Shown here: positions 24,074 to 32,529 of the stretch, piece by piece
Layout of the letters: each line of letters begins with the position of its first letter
Position numbering within the stretch: the stretch's first letter is position 1
Translations under genes and position numbers: made by a program
Assembly: GCA_014695255.1 (NCBI GenBank)
Contig: JACJNX010000073.1
Span: forward strand, 1-64,000
Source of the DNA: Cyanobacteria bacterium FACHB-63
GTDB taxonomy: Bacteria; Cyanobacteriota; Cyanobacteriia; Leptolyngbyales; Leptolyngbyaceae
Reading direction: 5' to 3'
Length of the DNA stretch: 64,000 nucleotides
Notes under the pieces: generated by a model
Databases searched by the model: none
Told to the model about the DNA's origin: nothing
Seen by the model: only the letters and a program-made list of their open reading frames with translations

Positions 24074-24850
24074 ATGCTGTACATTACCTCACATCATCAC
24101 ACCACAATTTCCTATGACAAGTATGGTGATGGTCCACCTCTTGTTCTCGTTCATGGTGGCTTTAGCGATCACATCACTAACTGGGAGTTCGTGAAGCCCT
24201 TGCTCGAGAAGCAGTTTACTGTTTATGCGATCGCTCGTCGCGGTCGTGGTGATACGGATGCCACAATCGATCACAGCCTGAATGATGAGAGCGACGACAT
24301 CGTGGCGTTGATTCAGTCGATCGGCGAGCCTGTCTTTCTCCTAGGTCACTCCTACGGCGCTCAGGTAGCACTTGCGGCGGCAGTCCAAGTTCCCAACCTG
24401 CTCCGCAAGCTGGTGCTTTACGAGGCTCCCCATCCCCATAGTATTAGTCAAGACCTCTTTGCACAGCTAGAAGCACAGGCGCAGGCAGCGCAATGGGACG
24501 AGTTTGCCGTCATCTTCTTCCGTGATGCCCTACTTGTTCCCATCGAGGAACTAGACGAACTGCGAGTTACACCGCTTTGGTTGCCCATCCTTGCTGATGC
24601 AAAAGCAACGCTCGGTGATCTGCGGGCACTGAGCAGGTACAATTTTGATATTGATCGCTTTCGTGATCTGCGCGTTCCGGTGCTACTCCAGATCGGCACC
24701 GAAAGTCCTCGCCATCTCTACATCACAGATACGATCGCGGCTGTACTGCCTGATGTTTGCATCGAAGAACTACCCGATCAAGCACACGAAGGCATGACAA
24801 CAGCACCCAATCTATATGCTGAAGCGGTGTCGCGCTTCCTGTTGAGCTAG
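24074..24850 (+). CDS. Alpha/beta hydrolase
   Basis: 258 residues. LVLVHGGFSDHITNW gives the oxyanion-hole HGG. The nucleophile elbow is GHSYGA (Ser near 94), the acid probably lies in the VPVLLQIGTES region, and the catalytic His is in DQAHEGM near the C-terminus. It belongs to the broad esterase/lyase-type hydrolase family; substrate unknown. It starts 9 bases after the homocysteine methyltransferase gene and is probably cotranscribed with it. Confidence 0.85.
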   Translation: MLYITSHHHTTISYDKYGDGPPLVLVHGGFSDHITNWEFVKPLLEKQFTVYAIARRGRGDTDATIDHSLNDESDDIVALIQSIGEPVFLLGHSYGAQVALAAAVQVPNLLRKLVLYEAPHPHSISQDLFAQLEAQAQAAQWDEFAVIFFRDALLVPIEELDELRVTPLWLPILADAKATLGDLRALSRYNFDIDRFRDLRVPVLLQIGTESPRHLYITDTIAAVLPDVCIEELPDQAHEGMTTAPNLYAEAVSRFLLS

Positions 24851-24892
24851 TTTCAATCAACCATTTTCGTTCAGTGCAAACAATAGGAGGTT

Positions 24893-26701
24893 ATGATGCA
24901 ACGTCTCTTGATTGCAATGAGATTGTTGACTTTTCTCAAGCGGCACTTTAAGAAATACAAAGTGATTGCTTTGGGAATGCTGAGTGCGATCGCATTGATT
25001 ATCTATAGTCAAATCGCGAATCACAATCCGCTGCATATCATTCTGCCGCAGCGTGCGATCGCGAAAGATGCTCAATCAAACCAAGCACCTTGTCACCATG
25101 CTCCGCCAGTGACCGCTGCCTTGGCAGCGACTAAGACCGAAACCGTGCCATTGTATAAAGGGTTAGATCAATACCCCTATCCCATTTCAACGCGCAATGC
25201 TCAGGCACAACGCTATTTCAACCAAGGGTTACTCCTTTCCTATGGGTTCAACCATGCTGAAGCCGCCCGCTCCTTCCGAGAGGCAGCTCGGCTCGATCCT
25301 AACTGCGCCATGTGCTATTGGGGAACAGCACTCGTTCTTGGTCCCAATATCAATGCAGGGATGGACAAGGATGCGGTTCCTCAAGCTTGGGAAGCCTTAC
25401 AAACTGCAATTCGATTAAGTCAAAGCCCCTCCACCAGTGCGCGTGACAAGGCACTGATTCAAGCCCTAGCCAAACGCTATACGTCACAACCCGTCGAGGA
25501 TCGCAAACCGCTCGATCTCGCTTATGTCAAGGCGATGCGACAAGTGATGAAGCGTTATCCAGCAGATTTGGACGTAGCGACGCTGTTTGCAGAAGCTCTG
25601 ATGGATACAATGCCTTGGGACTATTGGCAACCAAATGGTCAACCCAAACCGGATGCTATGGAAATATTTCAGACTTTGGAAAACGTCTTAAAGCGCAACC
25701 CCAACCATCCTGGGGCAAACCATCTCTATATTCACGCGGTTGAGAAAGTGAAGCCTGAGTTGGGTTTAGCGGCTGCCGATCGCTTGATGAAGTTGTTTCC
25801 AAACGCAGGGCATCTCGTTCATATGCCATCCCATATCTACATCCGTACAGGTCGCTATCACGATGCAGTTTTATCTAATCAACAAGGCATCAAAGCAGAC
25901 GATGCTTATCTGGCTCAAACGCAAGCTCAGGGTATGTATCCCCTCGCCTACAAACCTCATAATCACCACTTTCTATGGTTTGCAGCACTAATGACGGGTC
26001 AAAGTCAGGTTGCTCTAGACGCAGCCAATCAAACTGCCAAAGTCGATCCTAAACTGCTCGGAGAAGGAGAGTTAGCGGGAGCCTTGCAGCATTACTCGAT
26101 CATTCCCCTCATGACTCAGGTGCGGTTTAGTCGATGGGATGACATTTTGGCAGTACCTACACCCACACAGCCCTACCAAAAAGGCATCTGGCACTATGGG
26201 CGAGGCAAGGCATTTTTGGGCAAGGGACAAGCGACCCAAGCGGCTCAGGAGTTGAAGCAGTTACAAGCGATCGCAACCAACCCCACCCTCAAAGATCTGA
26301 AAATTTGGGGCTTTAACAGCACCGCTAGCATCCTGGAGATTGCAAACCATGTGTTAGCGGGAGAACTTGCGACTCAAGCACAGCAGTATAGTCAGGCGAT
26401 CGATCATCTCAAAACTGCTGTGAAGCTAGAAGATGCGCTGGTTTACACAGAACCCGCAGACTGGTATCAACCGACGCGACAAGCGTTAGCAACGGTCTTG
26501 CTCAAGGCTGGAAAAGCCAGAGAAGCCGAGCAAGCCTACCGAGCCGATCTCAAAATCTATCCCAACAATGGATGGTCTTTGTATGGTTTAGCCCAAAGTC
26601 TACAGGCTCAAGGCAAAATCAAGGAAGCGCGATCGATTCAATCTCAATTCCAATCTGCTTGGAGATATGCGGATGTATCGCTCACTCTCAAGCAACTGTA
26701 A
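24893..26701 (+). CDS. Secreted or membrane-anchored TPR protein
   Basis: 602 residues with AGGAGG just before the start. A basic N-terminus and one hydrophobic segment (about 25-45, VIALGMLSAIALIIYSQI) act as anchor or signal. TPR-type helices follow: AQRYFNQGLLLSYGFNHAEA, AARLDPNCAMCYWG, NPNHPGANHLYIHAVE and near the end REAEQAYRADLKIYPNNGW. The CxxC in NCAMCYWG and HLYIHAVEK are conserved-looking. Proteins of this type are often annotated only as TPR proteins. It lies downstream of the hydrolase gene in the same direction, with its own ribosome site. Confidence 0.75.
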   Translation: MMQRLLIAMRLLTFLKRHFKKYKVIALGMLSAIALIIYSQIANHNPLHIILPQRAIAKDAQSNQAPCHHAPPVTAALAATKTETVPLYKGLDQYPYPISTRNAQAQRYFNQGLLLSYGFNHAEAARSFREAARLDPNCAMCYWGTALVLGPNINAGMDKDAVPQAWEALQTAIRLSQSPSTSARDKALIQALAKRYTSQPVEDRKPLDLAYVKAMRQVMKRYPADLDVATLFAEALMDTMPWDYWQPNGQPKPDAMEIFQTLENVLKRNPNHPGANHLYIHAVEKVKPELGLAAADRLMKLFPNAGHLVHMPSHIYIRTGRYHDAVLSNQQGIKADDAYLAQTQAQGMYPLAYKPHNHHFLWFAALMTGQSQVALDAANQTAKVDPKLLGEGELAGALQHYSIIPLMTQVRFSRWDDILAVPTPTQPYQKGIWHYGRGKAFLGKGQATQAAQELKQLQAIATNPTLKDLKIWGFNSTASILEIANHVLAGELATQAQQYSQAIDHLKTAVKLEDALVYTEPADWYQPTRQALATVLLKAGKAREAEQAYRADLKIYPNNGWSLYGLAQSLQAQGKIKEARSIQSQFQSAWRYADVSLTLKQL

Positions 26702-26711
26702 ATCAGACAGG

Positions 26712-27224
26712 ATGACTGTAATGCAAATTAAACCCTATGCTCCCTGCCATTTGGATGCGGTGATTCGTCTTTCACTGCGGGCATGGGAGCCTGTTTTCGA
26801 CTCACTGAAACAGGCACTCAATCCCAATCTATATCAGGTCTTCTACCCTGAACATTGGCGGGTGAGCCAACAAAAAGCGGTCGAAGCAATCTGTGGGGAT
26901 GAGCATACAAACGTCTGGGTTGCGATCGTTACAGACGCAGCAGAGCACAATGATGCAGGAACGATCGTCGGCTTTACCGCTGTGAAACTGCATCCAGAAG
27001 ACCACATGGGCGAAATCTACATGATTGCGGTCGATCCAGATTTTCAAGGGCGTGGCATTGGTAGCGCTCTAATCGAGTTTGTCCTGGATCGGATGCAAGA
27101 GGCGGGTATGCTGGTCGCAATGGTTGAGACCGCTGGAGATCCAGGTCATGCTCCGGCTCGTCATACCTATGAAAAGGCTGGTTTTGAGCTTTTTCCAGTT
27201 GCTCGATATTTTAAGGCTCTTTAA
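26712..27224 (+). CDS. GNAT-family N-acetyltransferase
   Basis: 170 residues from ATG 26712; a second ATG lies at 26721, and the frame is open upstream, overlapping the TPR gene. The acetyl-CoA pocket motif is DFQGRGIGSALIEF, preceded by the typical beta4 strand GEIYMIAVDP, and the C-terminal YEKAGFEL is conserved in the family. Substrate unknown. Last gene of the rightward accessory run. Confidence 0.85.
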   Translation: MTVMQIKPYAPCHLDAVIRLSLRAWEPVFDSLKQALNPNLYQVFYPEHWRVSQQKAVEAICGDEHTNVWVAIVTDAAEHNDAGTIVGFTAVKLHPEDHMGEIYMIAVDPDFQGRGIGSALIEFVLDRMQEAGMLVAMVETAGDPGHAPARHTYEKAGFELFPVARYFKAL

Positions 27225-27445
27225 ACCAGCCACAATTTACTAGAGGGAACCTCGAAAAATTGACAGTTTCTGTTTCGCTTGAAGATAATCTGGCGTTGCT
27301 GAATGAGAGTATGAATCAGGTTGGAATAGGGACATCCCAAAACTTCAAGTAGTGAAGTAGCAATCGTACAGAGTGCTTGAGCATTTCCACGGACTTGGAA
27401 TAGCACAGTGTTTTGTGAACTGACAATCAGGGCATTGCATGGCAA
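27221..27445 (-). CDS. Possible small unknown protein (74 aa)
   Basis: A minus-strand open frame that meets the end of the GNAT gene tail-to-tail with a 4-base overlap. The product (FQVRGNAQALCTIATSLLEV, then GCPYSNLIHTLIQQRQIIFK) has a plausible soluble helical composition and fits none of the other frames here. No clear ribosome site precedes the ATG and no family was recognised. Confidence 0.35.
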   Translation of the reverse strand: MPCNALIVSSQNTVLFQVRGNAQALCTIATSLLEVLGCPYSNLIHTLIQQRQIIFKRNRNCQFFEVPSSKLWLV

Positions 27446-27605
27446 ATCACCTTAACTCATACTCCTATTATGCAAAGCCCCCTACTTCTCCTAGTGTTTA
27501 TAAATTAAACAAGATTACTGTAGTTAAAAAACATATCAACAAAAAATATTGTTCAATCTCTATTTTTATTGGATCGTTGTAGAAAATCTGAATCTCTATC
27601 AATAG

Positions 27606-27639
27606 TTGTTTTGAGTGCATTGTTGTTTTGAGTACATTG
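27606..27639. repeat. 17-bp tandem repeat, two copies
   Basis: TTGTTTTGAGTGCATTG (27606-27622) is followed directly by TTGTTTTGAGTACATTG (27623-27639), differing at one base. It lies about 460 bases upstream of the PA14-hydrolase start. Confidence 0.75.
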
Positions 27640-27761
27640 ATTGGGCATTCTGGGCTGACCGCTCATCGTCAAACTCTAGAATTGCAGTGTCTGCTATGAT
27701 AAACAACTTCATGAGCAACTCAAACTTTTCCTGTTCGTTTTACCAAATCAAGCTAGAATGT

Positions 27762-27806
27762 CACAGGTCAGTCTACTGAGCTTTTAGTTTAGTAGATTAA
27801 CCTGTG
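27762..27806. repeat. Imperfect 16-bp inverted repeat
   Basis: CACAGGTCAGTCTACT (27762-27777) faces AGTAGATTAACCTGTG (27791-27806) with one mismatch and one G-T pair around a 13-base loop. No T-run follows, so an operator or leader structure is more likely than a terminator. Confidence 0.65.
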
Positions 27807-28097
27807 CTGCTATTATGTTTCGGGGTCTACCACAATCGTTTAAGTTCGCTCTCATTCGCATGAACTAATTCATGTTGAATAACGAAAAAACAAATCAATC
27901 AAGGGGCAAGTAGAACGTTTTGTAGACTCTGAACTATTCCTGCTCATGCTAGTGTTCTTGCGCTAGTGCAGTGTGCAATGTGAGTTTTACCAAAGTCTAT
28001 TCTTTAAATCACTTTATGCTGCACGCATATCAGCAGTGTAGGTAAGCGAGTTTGACTTGTTCAATTTAGCGTCTCAATTACGACCCGGAACGAAACA

Positions 28098-30158
28098 ATG
28101 GCAACTTTAAATCCCGGTTTTTCAGCAGAAAGCCGTAGCTTTAGCGCGATCGAATCTGTCCCCCAGCTGGGAGCGATCGCCTCTGCAAACAATCTAGCGA
28201 TCGCTTCACCAGAAAAAAGTCTCGCTCGAAGTAGTGCTGGCACTGGTCTACAGGGACAGTATTATCAGGGGAAAAGTTTCAGCAATCTCAAGCAAACACG
28301 CGCAGATGCAAACGTAAATTTTGACTGGAAAAGAGATGCGCCCGATGCTTCGCTACAATCTGATGACTTTTCAGTGCGCTGGACGGGTCGAATTTGGTCA
28401 AAGCATTCTGAAACCTATACGTTTTATACTCACTCTGACGATGGTGTGAGATTGTGGGTAGACGGAAAGATTGTGATTGATCATTGGACAGATCACTCGG
28501 TTACTGAAGATCAAGGAAGCATTGCCCTTGCTGCTGGGCAACCCCATGACATCAAGCTAGAATACTATGAAAACGGCGGAGATGCTGTTATTCAACTATT
28601 GTGGTCAAGCCCAAGTCAAACCAAAGAAGTGATTCCGCAGAGCCAGCTTGACGCGATCGCTGCTCCCGCTCCGATATCCTCTCCACCCGATCAAACTAGC
28701 CCAATGATCCCGGTCACTCCTGATACTATTGTCGCTCCGATCATTCAACCTCAAGCTGTCTCAGACAATCAACCTGTTGTCTTAGATCCCACAGCATTCA
28801 TCAACGCCATGAGCAAGGACAGCATCACGACCACCGTCGATTGGAATAGCGGCAAGGGAGGAAATACAGCCTTCGGTTATGGCGTGAATGCTTATCAAGG
28901 CTTCCGACCGGAAGCTTTTAACAGTGCGGCTTACAAAAGCAACATGGCAGCTATGAATCCAGGGATGATTCGGTTTCACAATGCCAGTACCATGCAAGAT
29001 TCCAGCACTCCAGATGGTCTGATTGATACGGCTCGTCAAACTTGGGATGCCAACAAAGCAAAATCAGCGCTAGCTGCCTCGTTTGCGTCGTTTGGGCAGA
29101 ATCAACCGGAGCGCATGATCAACATTCCAACTTGGCCCGATTGGATGGATGCCGATCGTGATGGCTTCCTTGATCGCAATCAGTTTGATAATTTTGCTCG
29201 GCTCTGTGCCGATTTAGTCAAGATCGTTAACCAAGATGCTCGGCTCAACGTGAAGTATTGGGAAGTGACGAACGAAAAAGACAATGACTATTTTGTGCAG
29301 TTCCGGGACAATAGCGGCTGGGGTGGATTGAAAGATTCGAGCAAACCCGATCGCTTAGATGAACTGATCACGATTTATAACAAAGCGGCGGTTGCCATGA
29401 AGCAAGCTGATCCAACAATCAAAATTGGCGGGCCTGCGATCGCTCGTCCGGATCTTCAGCCGTTCTATGTTCCATTCATCAAGGGAACGAGCGACCATCT
29501 AGACTTCTTTACCTATCACTATTACGCCAGTGGTAGTGCTTCTACCGCAGACCAGGACGTTTTTAATGCAACTCGGTTTATCGGTGGCTACACTAAAACC
29601 ATTGTTGAAGCGTTAAAAGCTGCAAGTCCAAACCGAACGATTCCGGCGATGTTGGGTGAGTATAACATTAGCTGGACGTGGGAAACTCGCGATCCACGCA
29701 TGGCTAACTACAAAGGGGTGGTATTTGATGCGTTGAGTATTGCTCAAGCGCTCACAAATGGTGCGGCTGCAACGCTTGCCTGGAATGAAAAAGATGGTAT
29801 CTATGGCAAGATGGACGATCAGGGGAATCTGCGCCCCGGTGGAGAGTTTTTGCAGTTGTTAAATCGCTACATGATTGGCGATCGGATTTCGACCACGACG
29901 AGTAACGAGAATGCAATTACATCTTTTGCTGTCAGTAACACTGCTCAAGGTTACAAATCCTTCCTGATCATCAATCAATCTAATGACTCACAACAGGTGC
30001 AATCGAATTTCACTGGATGGAGTCCTCGTCAATCCTCAGTTGATACTCACACAATGTCAGCTTCTGGATACAGCAAGAAGACTGTCAACTGGTCAAACCT
30101 CAAAAATGGTATTGTTGTGCCCAGTAATTCAGTGATTTTGCTCACCTTTGCTGATTAG
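28098..30158 (+). CDS. PA14 domain plus clan-A glycoside hydrolase-like protein
   Basis: 686 residues. After a Ser/Ala-rich N-terminus there is a PA14 domain (about 50-190: GLQGQYYQGKSFSNLK, RWTGRIWS, FYTHSDDGVRLWVDGKIVID), a carbohydrate-binding module. A Pro/Thr-rich linker leads to a TIM-barrel hydrolase (about 235-600). The likely acid/base is Glu393 in WEVTNEKD and the likely nucleophile Glu521 in MLGEYNISW, as in GH39/GH5-like clan-A enzymes, followed by a small beta domain. No classical signal peptide is visible, though export by another route is possible. Probably acts on a polysaccharide; family number and substrate are not assignable by eye. Confidence 0.8.
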   Translation: MATLNPGFSAESRSFSAIESVPQLGAIASANNLAIASPEKSLARSSAGTGLQGQYYQGKSFSNLKQTRADANVNFDWKRDAPDASLQSDDFSVRWTGRIWSKHSETYTFYTHSDDGVRLWVDGKIVIDHWTDHSVTEDQGSIALAAGQPHDIKLEYYENGGDAVIQLLWSSPSQTKEVIPQSQLDAIAAPAPISSPPDQTSPMIPVTPDTIVAPIIQPQAVSDNQPVVLDPTAFINAMSKDSITTTVDWNSGKGGNTAFGYGVNAYQGFRPEAFNSAAYKSNMAAMNPGMIRFHNASTMQDSSTPDGLIDTARQTWDANKAKSALAASFASFGQNQPERMINIPTWPDWMDADRDGFLDRNQFDNFARLCADLVKIVNQDARLNVKYWEVTNEKDNDYFVQFRDNSGWGGLKDSSKPDRLDELITIYNKAAVAMKQADPTIKIGGPAIARPDLQPFYVPFIKGTSDHLDFFTYHYYASGSASTADQDVFNATRFIGGYTKTIVEALKAASPNRTIPAMLGEYNISWTWETRDPRMANYKGVVFDALSIAQALTNGAAATLAWNEKDGIYGKMDDQGNLRPGGEFLQLLNRYMIGDRISTTTSNENAITSFAVSNTAQGYKSFLIINQSNDSQQVQSNFTGWSPRQSSVDTHTMSASGYSKKTVNWSNLKNGIVVPSNSVILLTFAD

Positions 30159-30186
30159 CGTCGGGGTGATTAGCGCTATTCTTTAG

Positions 30187-30252
30187 CTAAAGCTTACCCA
30201 GGATAAACGCAACTAACAATCCCCATAATCCTGCTTGCAACCAGACAGGCAT
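30187..30252 (-). CDS. 21-residue membrane-type ORF, possible remnant of a ZIP-family N-terminus
   Basis: GAGGAG lies 9 bases before the ATG. The peptide (MPVWLQAGLWGLLVAFILGK plus Leu) is one hydrophobic helix. It resembles the first helix of cyanobacterial ZIP-type metal transporters, but a stop follows at once. It may be the relic of such a gene or a true tiny membrane protein. Confidence 0.3.
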   Translation of the reverse strand: MPVWLQAGLWGLLVAFILGKL

Positions 30253-30313
30253 GGCTTCAAACTCCTCAATCCGTCCCTCAACACTAGAGAGGGATTAAGA
30301 CGCGAAATGCAGT

Positions 30314-31534
30314 CTATCTTGAGGAGGTTTGATTGAGAATAGTGGGGATGATTTTTAGTGCTGCTGCTTGGGTTTCTCTCAGCAAACGAGGATCAACAAT
30401 CTTGTCACCGGGTGAATGATAGTTTGGGTCTTTACCCCGAAAGAAAAACAAAGTCGGCACATTCTTTGCTTTAAAAGACAGATGATCACTCCCACCAAGC
30501 TGATTGGAGCTGACAGTTCCATGGATTGAGGACGCGATCGCGCTCACTGCGCCCGAACCATCGAGCAACAATCGATCGTTAATCCCGACCATATCAAAAT
30601 TCAACATTGCTTTGAGTCCAGTTAGAAATTGAGAAGTCGCTCGATCGACAAACGCCTCAGACCCTTTTAGACCATCTTCCTCCCCGTCAAACGACACAAA
30701 CCAAACCTGGCGAGCTTGCGGCGATTTCGAGAGCGATCGCGCTAACCCTAAAACGACTGCGGTTCCCGATGCGTTATCATTCGCGCCCGGAGAGTGCTCG
30801 ACCGAATCGTAATGTCCGCCGATGATTAACTGGGGTTGTTTGACATCCGATAAATGAGCAATCACATTCCGCCCGATCGCGTTGGGCTGTGCTCTAACCC
30901 TCAAGGCTGCAAGAATGCTCGTGCTTTGGGCTTGTTGCAGCAAAGAGGTTCCTACTTCCTGAGAAAGCGATGCTGCGGGAATTGTAGAAGCCTTAAGTAA
31001 CATTCCGCGAACGTTTCCAGGCTGATTGTTCACCATCAGAATCCCGATTGCCCCTGCCGCTGCTGCATTCTCGATCTTCTCAGCAAACTGAAGACCACCG
31101 CCGCGCTGAACGATCGCAATTTGATCTCGTACATTCACCGCTTTAAAGTCTTCAGTCCGCCCAAAATTCGGCACAGCGACTAACTGACCGGTCACATTCC
31201 CTGCAACAGAGCGAACCAGCGCCCAAGCTTCGATCGTTTTACCGTCGGTGATCAAACTCGACCCCGCATCTGCAAACTTCGGATAGGTAAAGGTCTGGAT
31301 TTCAACCTGATATCCCGCCTTACGATATTCGCTGATCAAATACTCGCTTGCCCGCTCTGCCCTAGAAGAGCCTGCCGCCCGCGCTCCTAACTTCACCAGC
31401 GCTTGCACATCTGCATAAAGCAAATCTGCTGCAACCAGCGCATGAGCCGCGATCAAACAGAGCGCTATCGCTCCTCCAAGCCAGACCTGCCATGTTTGCA
31501 CTACACGCCGCGTTCGATGTAACCAATAGAACAT
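30314..31534 (-). CDS. M28-family zinc aminopeptidase with PA domain
   Basis: 406 residues. A basic N-terminus and hydrophobic segment (about 17-37) indicate export or anchoring. A PA insert is visible in the middle (AIVQRGGGLQFAEKIENAAAA). The M28 metal ligands can be read: IIGGHYDS (His, Asp), GANDNASG (Asp), SFDGEEDGLKGS (Glu-Glu catalytic/ligand), LNFDMVG (Asp) and YHSPGD (His). It probably removes N-terminal residues from peptides in the periplasm. A single gene, convergent with the PA14-hydrolase gene. Confidence 0.9.
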   Translation of the reverse strand: MFYWLHRTRRVVQTWQVWLGGAIALCLIAAHALVAADLLYADVQALVKLGARAAGSSRAERASEYLISEYRKAGYQVEIQTFTYPKFADAGSSLITDGKTIEAWALVRSVAGNVTGQLVAVPNFGRTEDFKAVNVRDQIAIVQRGGGLQFAEKIENAAAAGAIGILMVNNQPGNVRGMLLKASTIPAASLSQEVGTSLLQQAQSTSILAALRVRAQPNAIGRNVIAHLSDVKQPQLIIGGHYDSVEHSPGANDNASGTAVVLGLARSLSKSPQARQVWFVSFDGEEDGLKGSEAFVDRATSQFLTGLKAMLNFDMVGINDRLLLDGSGAVSAIASSIHGTVSSNQLGGSDHLSFKAKNVPTLFFFRGKDPNYHSPGDKIVDPRLLRETQAAALKIIPTILNQTSSR

Positions 31535-31974
31535 GAAGATCTCAAAGAGTAGTGTTTGTTTTAGCTGAATCGGTAATTTCCGCAGCGATTTGAGCCGTGA
31601 TTATCAACAGAGTAGTAGATGTACTGTGCCACAGAATTTTAGTAAACAGCGTTCATGGAAGCGTTATACTCTGATGGCTAGATTACTTAGACTTGATAAA
31701 AATTTAAACAACGTTCTCCGTAATAGCCTCCGTATGAAGCTTGTAAGAAAAATTGCCACAAGTGCTTGCACCCTATCAAAGGGTAGGATTTATTCTACCT
31801 ATGCTACCTTTCGCAAGCAGGCGATTTATTATTTTTATAACCCTTGTTTTATAGAGGTTCATATCGATATTTAAGAAATCTTGCAGGTTCGTGGATTGCC
31901 GCTAGATTCAAAATCGGGTCGTCGCCTAACAGAATGTTTTGTCTTATTCAACGCTTAACGCTCGGACACCAGTT
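31535..31974. other. Divergent intergenic region, no supported gene
   Basis: 440 bases between the divergent M28 and FHA genes. The open frame at 31590-31874 has an unusual, Arg/Lys- and Tyr-rich composition, no ribosome site and no similarity I recognise, so it is not called. The promoters of both flanking genes must lie here. Confidence 0.4.
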
Positions 31975-32529
31975 ATGTTAAATTTGCCGCACTCAGACAA
32001 TAGTGGCGACCGTGCGCTCCAATTTTTGCAGACTTATCCGGCGATTTCACGATCGCTGCTACTTGACTGCGGACATGACATCGACAAAATTTCGACCCTG
32101 GTTGAACCGATTCTTGATGCTCCAAAGCGTTGCGCTACGTCTTATTACATTCAGGCAGTCACGACCGGACGAACCGCTTTTCTCACCACAAATCTATCGA
32201 ATCTGAATCACTCTCAACCCAGTGCGATTGCTTCTACTTGGATGCTGGGTCGGAGCCGCAAGTGCGCGATCGTGGTTCCAAATCCCTCGGTTTCACGCTG
32301 TCATGCCATCATCGGTCACAGCGCTGATGAGGGATTCTATCTGATGGATGTAGGGAGCAGCAATGGAACCTTTCTCAACCATCAACGCTTGCCTATATTA
32401 GAGCGGCGATCGCTCCTAGATGGCGATGCGATCTCGCTGAGTCATTTGCTGGTCGAGTTTTTTGCAGTCAGTATGAAAGAGGCGTTTGACGAGTGGAATG
32501 AACCCACTCGCGCTTCGGAGAGGTCTTAA
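31975..32529 (+). CDS. FHA-domain protein
   Basis: 184 residues from ATG 31975; the frame is open to a TTG at 31939. The C-terminal half is a forkhead-associated domain, which binds phosphothreonine peptides: WMLGRSRKCAIVVPNPSVSR, then CHAII and VGSSNGTFLNHQRL carry the conserved GR, SR..H and NG residues. The N-terminal half (about 1-85) is helical and unassigned. No Ser/Thr kinase lies nearby. Convergent with the TPR lipoprotein gene, overlapping by four bases. Confidence 0.85.
   Translation: MLNLPHSDNSGDRALQFLQTYPAISRSLLLDCGHDIDKISTLVEPILDAPKRCATSYYIQAVTTGRTAFLTTNLSNLNHSQPSAIASTWMLGRSRKCAIVVPNPSVSRCHAIIGHSADEGFYLMDVGSSNGTFLNHQRLPILERRSLLDGDAISLSHLLVEFFAVSMKEAFDEWNEPTRASERS

Larger units (their letters stand above)
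27446..28097. promoter_or_regulatory. Long AT-rich upstream region of the PA14-hydrolase gene
   Basis: 650 bases without a supported gene. It contains a 17-bp tandem repeat (27606-27639) and a long imperfect inverted repeat (27762-27806), both listed separately. This much structured DNA ahead of one secreted enzyme gene points to transcriptional or leader-RNA control, but I could not fix a promoter. Confidence 0.45.

Noticed and set aside
31590-31874. 94-codon plus-strand ORF between the M28 and FHA genes
   Set aside because: Composition unlike neighbouring proteins, no ribosome site, no motif.
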